Origin: Mycobacterium interjectum
GTDB lineage: Bacteria > Actinomycetota > Actinomycetes > Mycobacteriales > Mycobacteriaceae
Length of the DNA stretch: 48,693 nucleotides
Direction of reading: 5' to 3'
Assembly: GCF_900078675.2 (NCBI RefSeq)
Contig: NZ_LT546237.1
Coordinates: 3,099,339-3,148,031, forward strand
Below are positions 38,981-47,853 of the stretch, one piece after another. The notes beneath the pieces are model-generated. The model saw only the letters and a list, made by a program, of their open reading frames with translations. It searched no databases and was not told the origin of the DNA. The stretch's first letter is position 1, and each line of letters starts with the position of its first letter. A program made the position numbers and the translations under genes.

Positions 38981-40498
38981 CTACCTCGGCAGCATGTCCT
39001 GCCACGACTTGGGCGCCGCGGCGGCAACCAGGTTGGATTGCTGGAACAATTGGCCGCCGGCCGCCATGTACTTGCCGGTCCGGGGGTCGTATCTGGCAAC
39101 GGCGACGGAGGGATTGGCCGCCGGCCCGTCGGTCGTCAACGAACTCGGTGCGGCATCCGGCGGCGTTCCCGACGGCGCAGCGCCCGGCGGCAACGGGGTC
39201 CCGCCCACCGGGCCGTACGTGTGCTCGCCGAACGTGGCCCGGTCATCGGGCGGGATGCCCTGCGAGATCAGGTTCGGATCCAGCGGATAGGGACCGAGCG
39301 CATGCTGGCGCATCGCCAGCGGTTCGTAGGGCTTGTCGCTGTCGCAGATCTGTACGGTCGGTGCACGTTTCCCGGGTTTGCCCATGCAGGGATAGTTGCG
39401 GGCACCGCGGACCGCGATCGGGGAGTCCTGCGGCAGTTTGCAGTACAACCCGTCCGGTGTGTCGACCGTGGTGGTGTCGGCGGGGGAACGCCATGACGAG
39501 GGCGGCAGGAAGCCGACCGTGCACGGCGGCGGGTCGCCGATGCTGATCGCGAACTCGCCCAGCGCCATCCCGGTCGGGTTGTTCCTCGACAACCCCGACG
39601 CCTGCAGCGAGGCGATCACCGGTGGCAGCAGCACCAACAGCTGCTGGACCGACGGGTTGTACGTCACCAGGACCTGACCCACCGTGGTGAGGTTCGCCAA
39701 TAGGACTGGCAGCGTGGGCTTTATCTGGTCGAGCAGGCGAGAGACCTCGTCGAGGGCGCCCGGTCCGGCTTTCAGCAGCGTGCGCAGCCGGCCATCGTCG
39801 GTGGCCAGCGTGTGCGTCACGCCCGCCAGGCTGTGCGCCCAGGTTCGGATGGCGCCCGTCGTCGCGGCTTGTGAATCCAGCAGCGGCACAGCGTCATCGA
39901 TCAGCGTCCGGGTTTGATCGGAGACGGGCGCTACGTCCCGGGTGAATTGAGCCGAGGAGTCAAGCAGCGAGCCGAGATCGAAGCCAGCGCCGTTGAGGCC
40001 CTTGAACGACTCGTCGAGCAATGCGCTCATCTTCTCTTTGGGGATGCTGTTGATCAGGGCACTGACCCTGTCCAGCATCGGCCCGACCGCTTGTGGAATC
40101 GTGGTGCGACCGACGGGGATAACCGAGCCGTCGTGCAGGTAGGGGCCGGCATTGTTCCGCGGCCGCAGGTCCACATACTGCTCGCCCACCGCCGACACGC
40201 TGCGCACCTCGGCTTGCAGGTCGGCGGGAATCCGCACCGACGTGTCGAGTGACAGCGTCGCCTGCACCCCGTCGGGTTTCAAGTCGACCGCGGTCACCTT
40301 GCCCACCTGCACGCCACGGTAAGTCACGTTGGCGAACCGGTATATCCCTCCGCCGGAGGGCAATTCGAGCCGCACGGTGATGTGGTCGATGCCCAGCAAG
40401 GTCGGCGCCTGTATGTAGACCACGGCCATCGAAAGGACGCCGACGACCGACACGATCGTGAAGATCACCAGTTGGATCTTGACCAGACGCGTCAGCAT
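38981..40498 (-). CDS. MceF family protein
   Basis: 505 aa, the last gene of the mce operon. An N-terminal membrane anchor (about residues 10-30) is followed by the MCE/MlaD domain (LELPSGGGIYRFANVTYRG, about 40-120). A long helical region and a Pro-rich C-terminal extension with several Cys residues follow. Mce proteins A-F form a heterohexameric tunnel across the periplasm for lipids or sterols. It overlaps mceE by one nucleotide. Confidence 0.92.
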   Translation of the reverse strand: MLTRLVKIQLVIFTIVSVVGVLSMAVVYIQAPTLLGIDHITVRLELPSGGGIYRFANVTYRGVQVGKVTAVDLKPDGVQATLSLDTSVRIPADLQAEVRSVSAVGEQYVDLRPRNNAGPYLHDGSVIPVGRTTIPQAVGPMLDRVSALINSIPKEKMSALLDESFKGLNGAGFDLGSLLDSSAQFTRDVAPVSDQTRTLIDDAVPLLDSQAATTGAIRTWAHSLAGVTHTLATDDGRLRTLLKAGPGALDEVSRLLDQIKPTLPVLLANLTTVGQVLVTYNPSVQQLLVLLPPVIASLQASGLSRNNPTGMALGEFAISIGDPPPCTVGFLPPSSWRSPADTTTVDTPDGLYCKLPQDSPIAVRGARNYPCMGKPGKRAPTVQICDSDKPYEPLAMRQHALGPYPLDPNLISQGIPPDDRATFGEHTYGPVGGTPLPPGAAPSGTPPDAAPSSLTTDGPAANPSVAVARYDPRTGKYMAAGGQLFQQSNLVAAAAPKSWQDMLPR

Positions 40499-41733
40499 CA
40501 GCCGCCGCCCTGATCTTGCGGCGGGAAATCGGTGGGCAGCGGGACGACCGGAGTCGGCGGCGTTGGACCGGCCTCGGTCCCGCCCGCGGTGGGCGCCGCG
40601 GGCGCCGGAACGCCCTCCGGCGGGGGTGGCTTACCCGCATCGAGCGGATCGTAGGTGAAATTCAGGTATTCCGGTTCTCCGGGCGCCGGAACCAGTTTCG
40701 CGCCGACCTGACCCCACCGGGTGCCGAGCAGCAGCGTCCGCTTCACCCGCGGAAGCGTCAGGTCGGCGACCAGGAACATGTTCATGTAGTCACCCCGGAC
40801 GCCCCGGTCGATCAGATTCTGGCCGTACGGGAAGGTGGTCGCCCAGGCCAGCGCGGTATCCAGGTCGGGACCGATGTCGGCGAGCGCCTTGATCGTCGGT
40901 TCCAGGTTCTTGAGGTTGTGCACCAGGTCGTCCCGCGTGTCGTTGACGAGCCCGGTCGCGGTGTCGCTGAAGACCCGCAACTTGTCCAGCGCCGTCGTGA
41001 TGCGCGGCCGCTCCCGGATCAGCACGTCCAGCGCCGGCGGTATCTTGTGCAGCGCTTGAGTGATCACGTCGCGTTGTCCGGCGAAGGTGTCGGTGAGCCG
41101 GTTCAGCTCCTGGATGAAGCCGATAAGGTTGTCGCGCTGCGTGTCCAGCGTGCCGACGAAGTCATCGAGCCGGATCAGCAGGTCGTGGATCTGGTCCTCG
41201 TGCCCGGCCATGGCGGCACCGAAGTTGTGGATGATGTCGCCGATCTGCCCCAGTCCCCCGGCGTTGACCACCACCGACAACGACGAGAGCGTCTGCTCGG
41301 TCGACGGGTACGTCGCCGACCTGTTGAGCGGGATGGTGGAACCCGGTTGCAGCCGGCCGTTCGCTGCCTCGCCCGGCGGTGGGTTCAGCTCGAGATGCAT
41401 CGATCCCAGCAAGCTGGTCTGCCCGACGCGGGCCACCGCGTTGGCGGGCACGACGACGGAGGGTTTCACCGAGATCTCGACGTCGGCGTGCCAGTCGCGA
41501 AAGGTCAGGCGATCGATGCACCCGACGACCACGTCGTTGAGCAGCACCGGCGAATTCGCCTCTAGCGTGCTCACATTCGCCAGCTCGACATGGTAAATGG
41601 CGGCGCCCGGCCCTCGTCCCACCGTGCCGGGCAGGGGCAGCGAGTTCAGCCCCTGGAAGGCGCATCCGGTGGCGGTCGACAGTACGGCGGCGCCGACGGC
41701 GAGCGCCCGGCGCACGTGGGGCGATCGGCTCAT
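40498..41733 (-). CDS. MceE family lipoprotein
   Basis: 411 aa. The signal peptide ends in a lipobox (STATGC, Cys24), as expected for the fifth gene of mce operons (Lpr-type lipoprotein). The MCE domain (IYHVELANVSTLEANSPVLL, DVVVGCID) is followed by a long helical region (FVGTLDTQRDNLIGFIQELN) and a Pro-rich tail. It overlaps mceD by ATGA. Confidence 0.92.
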   Translation of the reverse strand: MSRSPHVRRALAVGAAVLSTATGCAFQGLNSLPLPGTVGRGPGAAIYHVELANVSTLEANSPVLLNDVVVGCIDRLTFRDWHADVEISVKPSVVVPANAVARVGQTSLLGSMHLELNPPPGEAANGRLQPGSTIPLNRSATYPSTEQTLSSLSVVVNAGGLGQIGDIIHNFGAAMAGHEDQIHDLLIRLDDFVGTLDTQRDNLIGFIQELNRLTDTFAGQRDVITQALHKIPPALDVLIRERPRITTALDKLRVFSDTATGLVNDTRDDLVHNLKNLEPTIKALADIGPDLDTALAWATTFPYGQNLIDRGVRGDYMNMFLVADLTLPRVKRTLLLGTRWGQVGAKLVPAPGEPEYLNFTYDPLDAGKPPPPEGVPAPAAPTAGGTEAGPTPPTPVVPLPTDFPPQDQGGG

Positions 41734-43133
41734 GGCTGGGCCCCTCCCACCGGCAGCAGCATGTCCTGCACGTTCGCGGGTTCGCGTGCCGGCAGGTCTT
41801 GCGTCGCGGTGCCGGCGGCCGTCGTCGGCGGCGGCTCGGGTTGCGCCGCTCCCGGTATGCGTCCCAGTGGTGGTGGCGGCGGCGCCGCCGGCGGGGTGTC
41901 GCCCGGCAGCCCCGTGTAAGCGGATACCGCGGGCGGCAGCTCGGGTGGCGCGGCACCCGGGCCCTCACCGCCCGGCGCCAGGCGCGGCTCGGAATAGACG
42001 ATGTTGTCGGGGTTGGCCGACTTCATCAGGACCATGCTCATCGGAAACGGCGGGGAGTTGAAGTTGATCGCTCGCAGTGCCGGACCGAGATATTGGGCGC
42101 ACAGCTTGCCGGTCTCGGTCGCGGTGGCGTTTTCCAGCGCCCCGATCTGCGCGCAGATGAACTGCACGGGATTCGAGAAGTTGTTGAGCACAATCGATCC
42201 GATGGTGTCACCGGTGTCGGGGTTGTAGGCGTTGTAGAAATTGGCGAACGCGTTCGGGGCCACATGCAGGAGGTTCTCCAGGTCGGTGCGATGGTCGACG
42301 AGGTTCTGCGTGACGTTGGCCAACCGCTGAATCTGTTCGGAAACCTGGTCGCGGCTTCCCGCCACGAATCGTTGTACGTCGCCCACCACGCTCGACAGAT
42401 CGCTCAGGGCGGCGTCCAGCTCCGACCTGCTGTCGTCGAGCACGCTGGTGAGAGTGGCAAGCCGATTTTCGAACTGGACCACCTGCTGGTTGCTGTCGCG
42501 CAGCGCCGTGACGAAAACCTGCAAATTGTTGATGATGTCGACGATGTTGCCGCTGCCGTTGGCCAGGATCCGGCCCACCCCGGACAACTGCGCCAGGGTC
42601 TGGCGCAACTTTTGGCCATTGCCGCTCAACGCGTTGGCGGCGCTGTCGATGAACCGCGCGACCGACGGCGTCGACACCTGACTGTTGGGCCCCAAATCCG
42701 CGGCCAGGCGGGTTAATTGGGCTTTCACCTCATCCCATTCGACGGGCACCGCGGTGCGTTCCGCGGGGAGCACAGCCCCGTCGGGCATCGTCGGTCCACT
42801 CCCGCGGTAGGTCGGCGCCAGTTGGATATAGCGCGCGGCGACCAGGTTCTGGGCGACGATCACCGCCTTGGCGTCTGCGGGGATGCGCACGTCGCGATCG
42901 ACGTGCAGGGTGACCTTGACCAGGTTGCCCTCCGGGCGGATCGCTGTGATCTCGCCGACCCTGACGCCGGAGACCCGCACCCGGTCGCCGGGGTAGATCG
43001 CTGTCGCGGTGGTGAAGTAGGCCGTGATGGTCTTTGGCCGCAAGAATGTCCGGTAGGCGACGAAGGCCACACCGGCGACGCCCAGCGCGACCAGCGCGAG
43101 GGTCGTGGCCACCACCAGCCGGTTTCGCGACAT
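41730..43133 (-). CDS. MceD family protein
   Basis: 467 aa. An N-terminal membrane helix (about 8-28) leads to the MCE domain (ITAYFTTATAIYPGDRVRVS, VRVGEITAI). Long coiled regions and a Pro/Ala-rich tail from about residue 385 follow. It is the fourth gene of the operon, with a one-nucleotide overlap with mceC. Confidence 0.92.
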   Translation of the reverse strand: MSRNRLVVATTLALVALGVAGVAFVAYRTFLRPKTITAYFTTATAIYPGDRVRVSGVRVGEITAIRPEGNLVKVTLHVDRDVRIPADAKAVIVAQNLVAARYIQLAPTYRGSGPTMPDGAVLPAERTAVPVEWDEVKAQLTRLAADLGPNSQVSTPSVARFIDSAANALSGNGQKLRQTLAQLSGVGRILANGSGNIVDIINNLQVFVTALRDSNQQVVQFENRLATLTSVLDDSRSELDAALSDLSSVVGDVQRFVAGSRDQVSEQIQRLANVTQNLVDHRTDLENLLHVAPNAFANFYNAYNPDTGDTIGSIVLNNFSNPVQFICAQIGALENATATETGKLCAQYLGPALRAINFNSPPFPMSMVLMKSANPDNIVYSEPRLAPGGEGPGAAPPELPPAVSAYTGLPGDTPPAAPPPPPLGRIPGAAQPEPPPTTAAGTATQDLPAREPANVQDMLLPVGGAQP

Positions 43134-44215
43134 CAGTGTGGTCCCTGCGGAATCCCGTTGCGCGGGAACGGAAATTCCGCCCGCGGGCCGGCGTTGTCCG
43201 GTGGTTGACCGGGGATGTCGCCCCTGCGGAACCCGAAAGCGTAGTCCAGGAACGGCTGGATGAACTGTGGCGGCATCACGTTCGGGGTGAACGATTGGTA
43301 GTAGAACCCGCTGGACACCGCCTCACCCTGGGTGACCTCGTATTTGGCCAGGCCCGGAAGGGCTTTGGCGATGTTGTCGCGGTTTTTCTCCAGGACGGCC
43401 GTCACCGCGTTCAGCTTCTGCAACATCGGTGTCAGGGTTTTTTCGTTGTCGCGCACCAGACCGGACAGTTGCTTGGCGACGGCCGATACGTTCGCGAGCA
43501 GGTCGACGATCGCCTCGCGCCGCCGCGCCAGCACGTCGAGCAGGTCATTGGTGTTGAGGATCAACCTGTTCACCTGCTGGCTGCGTTCCGACAGGATGCC
43601 GGTGAGGGTGCTGGTGTCCTTGAGGACCTCGCCGAGCGTCTTGTTGCGGCCGTTGAGCGACTCCGACAGGCGGGTCAGGCCGTCGAACATCGGTCCCAAC
43701 CGCGGTGCGACGCGGTCGATCGTGGCCGACAGCGTGTCCAGCGACTGGTTGAGCGACGCGGTGTCGGTTCCCGCGAGGTTGGTCGTGAGGTCGCTGACCG
43801 ATTCCGTCAGCGTGTACGGCGACGAGGTGCGTGAGGCCGGGATGATCTCGTACGGGCGCAGCGCCCCGCTGCCCGTCGAATCGAGGGTGAGCACCCGTCG
43901 TCCCAGCAGCGAACCCGTCCTGATGTGAGCGGTGCTGTACGACCCGAGCCTGACCTTTCCCTTCACCGTGAACGTGACCAAGGCATTGCCGTCGCGCAGC
44001 TCGATGTCCGAGACCGTCCCGACCTTGATGCCCGACGTCGTGACGTCGTTGCCGACCTCCAGGCCGCCCGCTTCGGCAAACAGCGCCTGGTAACGGACGT
44101 CGGTCGCGAGCGAAATCAGCTGCTGCGGCTGCAGGCCCACGGCAATGACGAGGATCATCAGGACGATGCCGATGAAGCCGGCCCGGACCAGGTGGGCACC
44201 GCGGTACTTACGCAT
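43133..44215 (-). CDS. MceC family protein
   Basis: 360 aa from ATG 44215 (MRKYRGAHLVRAGFIGIVLM), with GGGGAG close upstream. An alternative ATG at 44236 would overlap mceB by 29 nt. A membrane anchor precedes the MCE domain (VRYQALFAEAGGLEVGNDVT, SGIKVGTV). It is the third gene of the operon, overlapping mceB by 8 nt. Confidence 0.91.
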   Translation of the reverse strand: MRKYRGAHLVRAGFIGIVLMILVIAVGLQPQQLISLATDVRYQALFAEAGGLEVGNDVTTSGIKVGTVSDIELRDGNALVTFTVKGKVRLGSYSTAHIRTGSLLGRRVLTLDSTGSGALRPYEIIPASRTSSPYTLTESVSDLTTNLAGTDTASLNQSLDTLSATIDRVAPRLGPMFDGLTRLSESLNGRNKTLGEVLKDTSTLTGILSERSQQVNRLILNTNDLLDVLARRREAIVDLLANVSAVAKQLSGLVRDNEKTLTPMLQKLNAVTAVLEKNRDNIAKALPGLAKYEVTQGEAVSSGFYYQSFTPNVMPPQFIQPFLDYAFGFRRGDIPGQPPDNAGPRAEFPFPRNGIPQGPH

Positions 44216-45242
44216 CGGGCTCCCCGCACCTCCCACCGACCTGTCTGAGCCAGGGGAATACGGCGGTTCGGCCCTGCAGGTCGGAGACCCTGACGGTCAT
44301 GCCGCAGATGTAGAACTGGATGAAGCTGCCGTACGCGCCGAGGCGGACGAGTTTGCGATAGTTGCCCGGGGCCTTTTGCAGGGCCACGTCGATTTGGTCC
44401 TTGCCCTGATCGAGCAGCGGCGCCAGCCGGCCCAATTGCTGCACGGTCCCGGCCAGCGGCGGCCGGGCTTTCCTCAGCAGATCGGCGATGGACGCGGTCC
44501 CGTTGTCCAGCGAGTCGATCGCGGCGCCGATCGTGTCCCGGTCCTGGGCAAGCCCCGTGGTCAACCGCTCGAGCCGGTCGATGGCACCGGAGAACTTGTC
44601 GCCATCCTTGACGAGCGTGGCAAGCACCGCGTGCATGTTGTCGATGAGTTGCTGGACCGTTCGGTTGTTGTCGGCCATAGCATTCGAGAACGACGACGTC
44701 TTCGAGAATACGGAGTCCATAGTGTCGCCTTCGCCCTGGAAGACTCGCACCAGCGACGCGGTGAGCGCGTTCACGTCCTGGGGATTGAGCCCCTGCACAA
44801 CGGGTTTCAGGCCGCCAAGGAGCAGATCGAGGTCGAGGGCGGGCGCGGTGCGGTCGAGCGGAATCTGCGCCCCCGCCGGCAGTAACCGGGTCGATCCGGC
44901 CCCGTCGACGAGCTCGAGATAGCGGTCGCCGACCAGGTTGAGGTAGCGAACCGCCGCCTTGGTGCCGGTGGTGAGGGCGACTCCTCGGTCGGCGTCGAAC
45001 GTCACCAAAACCGTTTTGTCCGTGCGTAGTTCGACGCTGTTGACGGTGCCGACCCGGATCCCGGCCGCGCGCACGGAGTCGCCGACCTTGAGGCGCGAGA
45101 CGTCGGAGAAGATCGCGGAGTAGCCGTTGGTCGCGCCGGTGCGGTACTGGCCGAAGATGAAGAAGAGAAACGCGGTCAGCGTGGCCATCACGACGGCAAA
45201 GACGCCGAACTTGACTACCGTCGCGCGCGTCCCGCCGCTCAC
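44208..45242 (-). CDS. MceB family protein
   Basis: 344 aa from GTG 45242 (VSGGTRATVVKFGVFAVVMA), inside the mceA stop (GTGA). Open frame upstream is a shadow of mceA. A membrane anchor is followed by the MCE domain (TNGYSAIFSDVSRLKVGDSV, RYLNLVGDRYLELVDG), with the FIQFYICGM ending region typical of MceB. It is the second gene of the operon. Confidence 0.92.
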   Translation of the reverse strand: MSGGTRATVVKFGVFAVVMATLTAFLFFIFGQYRTGATNGYSAIFSDVSRLKVGDSVRAAGIRVGTVNSVELRTDKTVLVTFDADRGVALTTGTKAAVRYLNLVGDRYLELVDGAGSTRLLPAGAQIPLDRTAPALDLDLLLGGLKPVVQGLNPQDVNALTASLVRVFQGEGDTMDSVFSKTSSFSNAMADNNRTVQQLIDNMHAVLATLVKDGDKFSGAIDRLERLTTGLAQDRDTIGAAIDSLDNGTASIADLLRKARPPLAGTVQQLGRLAPLLDQGKDQIDVALQKAPGNYRKLVRLGAYGSFIQFYICGMTVRVSDLQGRTAVFPWLRQVGGRCGEPDA

Positions 45243-46450
45243 CCGGGTTGTCCGATCTGGGCGGAGTTGCGCGGTGGCCCGTCGATCGGTCCGTAGAGCA
45301 GTTGTTTGAGCCCGTCGGAATTGAGCAATATGCCCTGGTTTCCGTACTGCCATGGGTTGGCGCCCACGTCGGTGACCAGGAACGGCGGCGCCGTTTCGTA
45401 CGGCACGGCCGGCAGGTGTTGGTCCCGGCAATGCGGACCGCCCTTGGCGCCGACCTTGGGCAGGTGACCCGGGTATCGATAGCGTTCGAGTCCCAGTGTG
45501 AAGCTGACCGAAACCACGACGCCGGGGTCTGGTGGCGGCGGGTTCTTCGCCACGGGAAGCATTCCGGCGATCGCGCAATTCAGCGCTTCGTGGTACTCGT
45601 TGGTGAGATCGGTTGTCGGCAACAGCAGTTGGACAACGTCGGTCAGGGCGCGCCGGTTGCCTCCCACGACGTCGTTTCCGATGTCGGCCAGCCCGATCGT
45701 GCTGATCAACAGCGCATCGAGGTTGGCCTGTTGGTCCACGATCGTCTGACCGATCCGCGTCGTATTGTTGGCGACGTCGACCAGGTCGGGTGCCCCATCG
45801 GCGTAGGCGCCGAACGCCTTTCGGGAGGTCGCGATGTCATGGCCCAGGTTGGCCAGCCCCGGATCCAGCTTGGCCAGAAACGTATCGAGATCCGAGAGCA
45901 TCTGACCGATCCGGTGGCCGCGGCCGTTGAGCGCCGAGGCGAGCGCGCCCAGCGTCTCGTTGAGCTTTTCCGGCTCGACCTTCGCCAGCACCGCGGTGAG
46001 TTCCTGAAATACCGTGTTGATTTCCACCGTAACGCTTTTGGCGTCGAGCAACTGGCCCGCATGGAGCTTTTGCGCCGAGGGATCGGCCGGTGGAATCAGT
46101 TGAACGAACTTGGCCCCGAACACCGTCGTCGAGGCGATGTCGACGAGCACATTCGCCGGAATCAGGTGCAACTTCGACGGATCGATCGCCAGCTGAAGGG
46201 CCGCTTGGCCGTTCGGCCGCTCTTCGATCGAGGAAACCGTGCCGACCTGCACCTCGCGCAATTTCACCTTTGCGTCCGGATTCATCACCAGCCCGGCGCG
46301 GGGTGACAGCACCGTCACCGGCACGGTGCCGGTGAAGTCCCCCCGGAACGAGCCCGCGGCCAGCGCGATGATCCCGGCGATCGCCGCGACGGTCATCAGG
46401 CCCGTCAGCGGACGAACGGCACGCGCTGCCCCGCTATGTGCCATCGCCAC
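45239..46450 (-). CDS. MceA family protein
   Basis: 403 aa from GTG 46450, or 401 from ATG 46444. Membrane anchor near residues 14-33, then the MCE domain (TVPVTVLSPRAGLVMNPDAK) and the helical region. The ending PFLVTDVGANPWQYGNQGIL then LNSDGLKQLLYG is typical of one MceA subgroup. In known operons two YrbE permease genes lie directly upstream; here they are absent. Neither start has a ribosome-binding site; the good AAGGAG upstream serves an overlapping leader ORF in another frame. Confidence 0.9.
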   Translation of the reverse strand: MAMAHSGAARAVRPLTGLMTVAAIAGIIALAAGSFRGDFTGTVPVTVLSPRAGLVMNPDAKVKLREVQVGTVSSIEERPNGQAALQLAIDPSKLHLIPANVLVDIASTTVFGAKFVQLIPPADPSAQKLHAGQLLDAKSVTVEINTVFQELTAVLAKVEPEKLNETLGALASALNGRGHRIGQMLSDLDTFLAKLDPGLANLGHDIATSRKAFGAYADGAPDLVDVANNTTRIGQTIVDQQANLDALLISTIGLADIGNDVVGGNRRALTDVVQLLLPTTDLTNEYHEALNCAIAGMLPVAKNPPPPDPGVVVSVSFTLGLERYRYPGHLPKVGAKGGPHCRDQHLPAVPYETAPPFLVTDVGANPWQYGNQGILLNSDGLKQLLYGPIDGPPRNSAQIGQPG

Positions 46451-46484
46451 CGCGCACCCGGGCGACCGCGTGCTGGTCAGTCAT
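46434..46484 (-). CDS. 16-codon leader ORF overlapping the mceA start
   Basis: ATG 46484 follows AAGGAG (46492-46497) by 7 nt, the best ribosome-binding site in the region, and reads MTDQHAVARVRGGDGT to TAG 46434. It is out of frame with mceA and overlaps its start. It may be a coupling leader peptide. Alternatively it is the original mceA N-terminus detached by a one-base indel. Confidence 0.45.
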   Translation of the reverse strand: MTDQHAVARVRGGDGT

Positions 46485-46551
46485 CCTCGAGCTCCTTATC
46501 GACGTTGCTCCTGGGCTCCCCGCCACAGCCCCGCGAGTGACGCCAGAATAT

Positions 46552-46588
46552 GTCAGTCCTGACTTAATTGGAAGACGTCAGTACTGAC
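46552..46588. promoter_or_regulatory. Twin palindromic operator in the mce promoter
   Basis: GTCAGTCCTGAC (46552-46563) and the perfect palindrome GTCAGTACTGAC (46577-46588) are two 12-bp sites with centres 25 bp apart. On the minus strand a candidate promoter (-35 TTCCAA, 17 bp, -10 TATTCT) overlaps the nearer site, as expected for a repressor such as a TetR or GntR protein. The regulator is not identified. Confidence 0.6.
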
Positions 46589-46624
46589 AAATTCGGCGAG
46601 ATTCGGCCGGCACGCGAACGCGGA

Positions 46625-47527
46625 TTACGCCGGCGACGGTTCGGCGAAGCCACGGCCGAACCGCTCCACCATCTGCCAATACTCGGGCACGTTGCCGTCG
46701 CCCAGAAGGTCGACCAGCAGCCGCACCTCCGGGGGCAGATGGCCGGCGACATCGGTGAAGCCGTACTCGCGTGCGAGGCGGGAGGCGAAGAACGATCGGC
46801 CGGTGCGGGCCATTCGGTCGGGATCAGTGAACAGCGCGACGACGGCGCGGCCCGAGAACCGCGGGGACTCGCAGATGTCGAGGTCGAGCCCGAACAGCTG
46901 GCGCGATCCCGACGGGCCTTCGGTCGCGAAGCCCAGGATGCGGTCGGTGAGCACCAGGCCCGGCCACAACCCGATCACGGCCACGTTGTGCTCGCGCAGT
47001 TCGAGCGCCGTGTCGTGTGTGATTTTCTCGATGGCAGCCTTGGCCGCCCCATAGGGTGTGGACAGTATGTAGTCCTCGCAGCCGTGGGAGGAGATGTTGA
47101 CGATCAGCCCGCCCCCCTGCTCGATCATGATCGGGGCGGCAAGGGCGGACGTCACGAAGTTCGCGCGGGGCCCTACCGCGAGGCTGTCGGTGATCGCCTG
47201 GAACGGCAGCGTCCAAAACGGCTGTCCCACCATCGATGTGAAGTCAGGCGACGCGACGTTGACCACCATATCGAGTCGGCCGGCCACGCGGCGCAATTCG
47301 TCGAACACGGCCACCACCTGGGCGTCATCGGCGTGATCGCACGGCCGGGCCACCGCGGCGCCGCCGAGCTCGGCGATCTGATCGGCGGTCTGCTCGAGCC
47401 CGGCCGCGGTGCGGGCGGTGACCCACACGGTGGCGCCCTGCTTGCCGAGCTCGATCGCGATGCCCTGCCCGATCCCCTGGCTCGCGCCGGTGACCAGGGC
47501 CACCGCCCCGTCGAGGGGTCGCGTCAT
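46625..47527 (-). CDS. SDR oxidoreductase, DHRS1-like
   Basis: 300 aa. TGASQGIGQG begins the Rossmann fold. NVAS stands where NNAG is usual. The active site has the serine of IVNISSHGCE and YGAAK. LELREHNVAVIGLWPGLVLT resembles the DHRS1 subfamily of classical SDRs. Its ATG overlaps the ferredoxin stop, so it is the third gene of the FAD-enzyme/ferredoxin/SDR operon. The mce operon starts 174 bp further on. Confidence 0.89.
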   Translation of the reverse strand: MTRPLDGAVALVTGASQGIGQGIAIELGKQGATVWVTARTAAGLEQTADQIAELGGAAVARPCDHADDAQVVAVFDELRRVAGRLDMVVNVASPDFTSMVGQPFWTLPFQAITDSLAVGPRANFVTSALAAPIMIEQGGGLIVNISSHGCEDYILSTPYGAAKAAIEKITHDTALELREHNVAVIGLWPGLVLTDRILGFATEGPSGSRQLFGLDLDICESPRFSGRAVVALFTDPDRMARTGRSFFASRLAREYGFTDVAGHLPPEVRLLVDLLGDGNVPEYWQMVERFGRGFAEPSPA

Positions 47528-47853
47528 TGGCCCTGCCCTCCCATCGGCTGGAGTTCCTTGACGGCTGACGGATCATGCTCGCACACACCGACTTTGGCCG
47601 CGCCACCGGGCGAACCGAGCCGCTCGAAGAAGTCGGCGTTGAGCTGCGTGTAGCCGCTCCACTCGTCGGGCAGGTCATCCTCGTAGTAGATGGCCTCGAC
47701 CGGGCAGACCGGCTCGCAGGCACCGCAGTCGACACATTCGTCGGGCTGGATGTAGAGCATCCGGGCGCCCTCGTAGATGCAGTCGACCGGGCATTCCTCG
47801 ATGCATGCCTTGTCTTTCAGATCGACGCAGGGCTCGGCGATCACGTAGGTCAT
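47524..47853 (-). CDS. 7Fe ferredoxin (3Fe-4S and 4Fe-4S), FdxA-like
   Basis: 109 aa from ATG 47853, inside the stop of the FAD enzyme gene (ATGA). The cysteine pattern is that of seven-iron ferredoxins: Cys9, 17 and 50 for the 3Fe-4S cluster; Cys21, 40, 43 and 46 for the 4Fe-4S cluster; Cys25 free. MTYVIAEPCVDLKDKACIEE is close to mycobacterial FdxA. It probably carries electrons for the FAD enzyme encoded just upstream. Confidence 0.93.
   Translation of the reverse strand: MTYVIAEPCVDLKDKACIEECPVDCIYEGARMLYIQPDECVDCGACEPVCPVEAIYYEDDLPDEWSGYTQLNADFFERLGSPGGAAKVGVCEHDPSAVKELQPMGGQGQ

Noticed and set aside
43133..44236. MceC start at 44236
   Set aside because: It would overlap mceB by 29 nt. 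The ATG at 44215 has a good ribosome-binding site and begins at the typical Arg-rich residues before the membrane helix.
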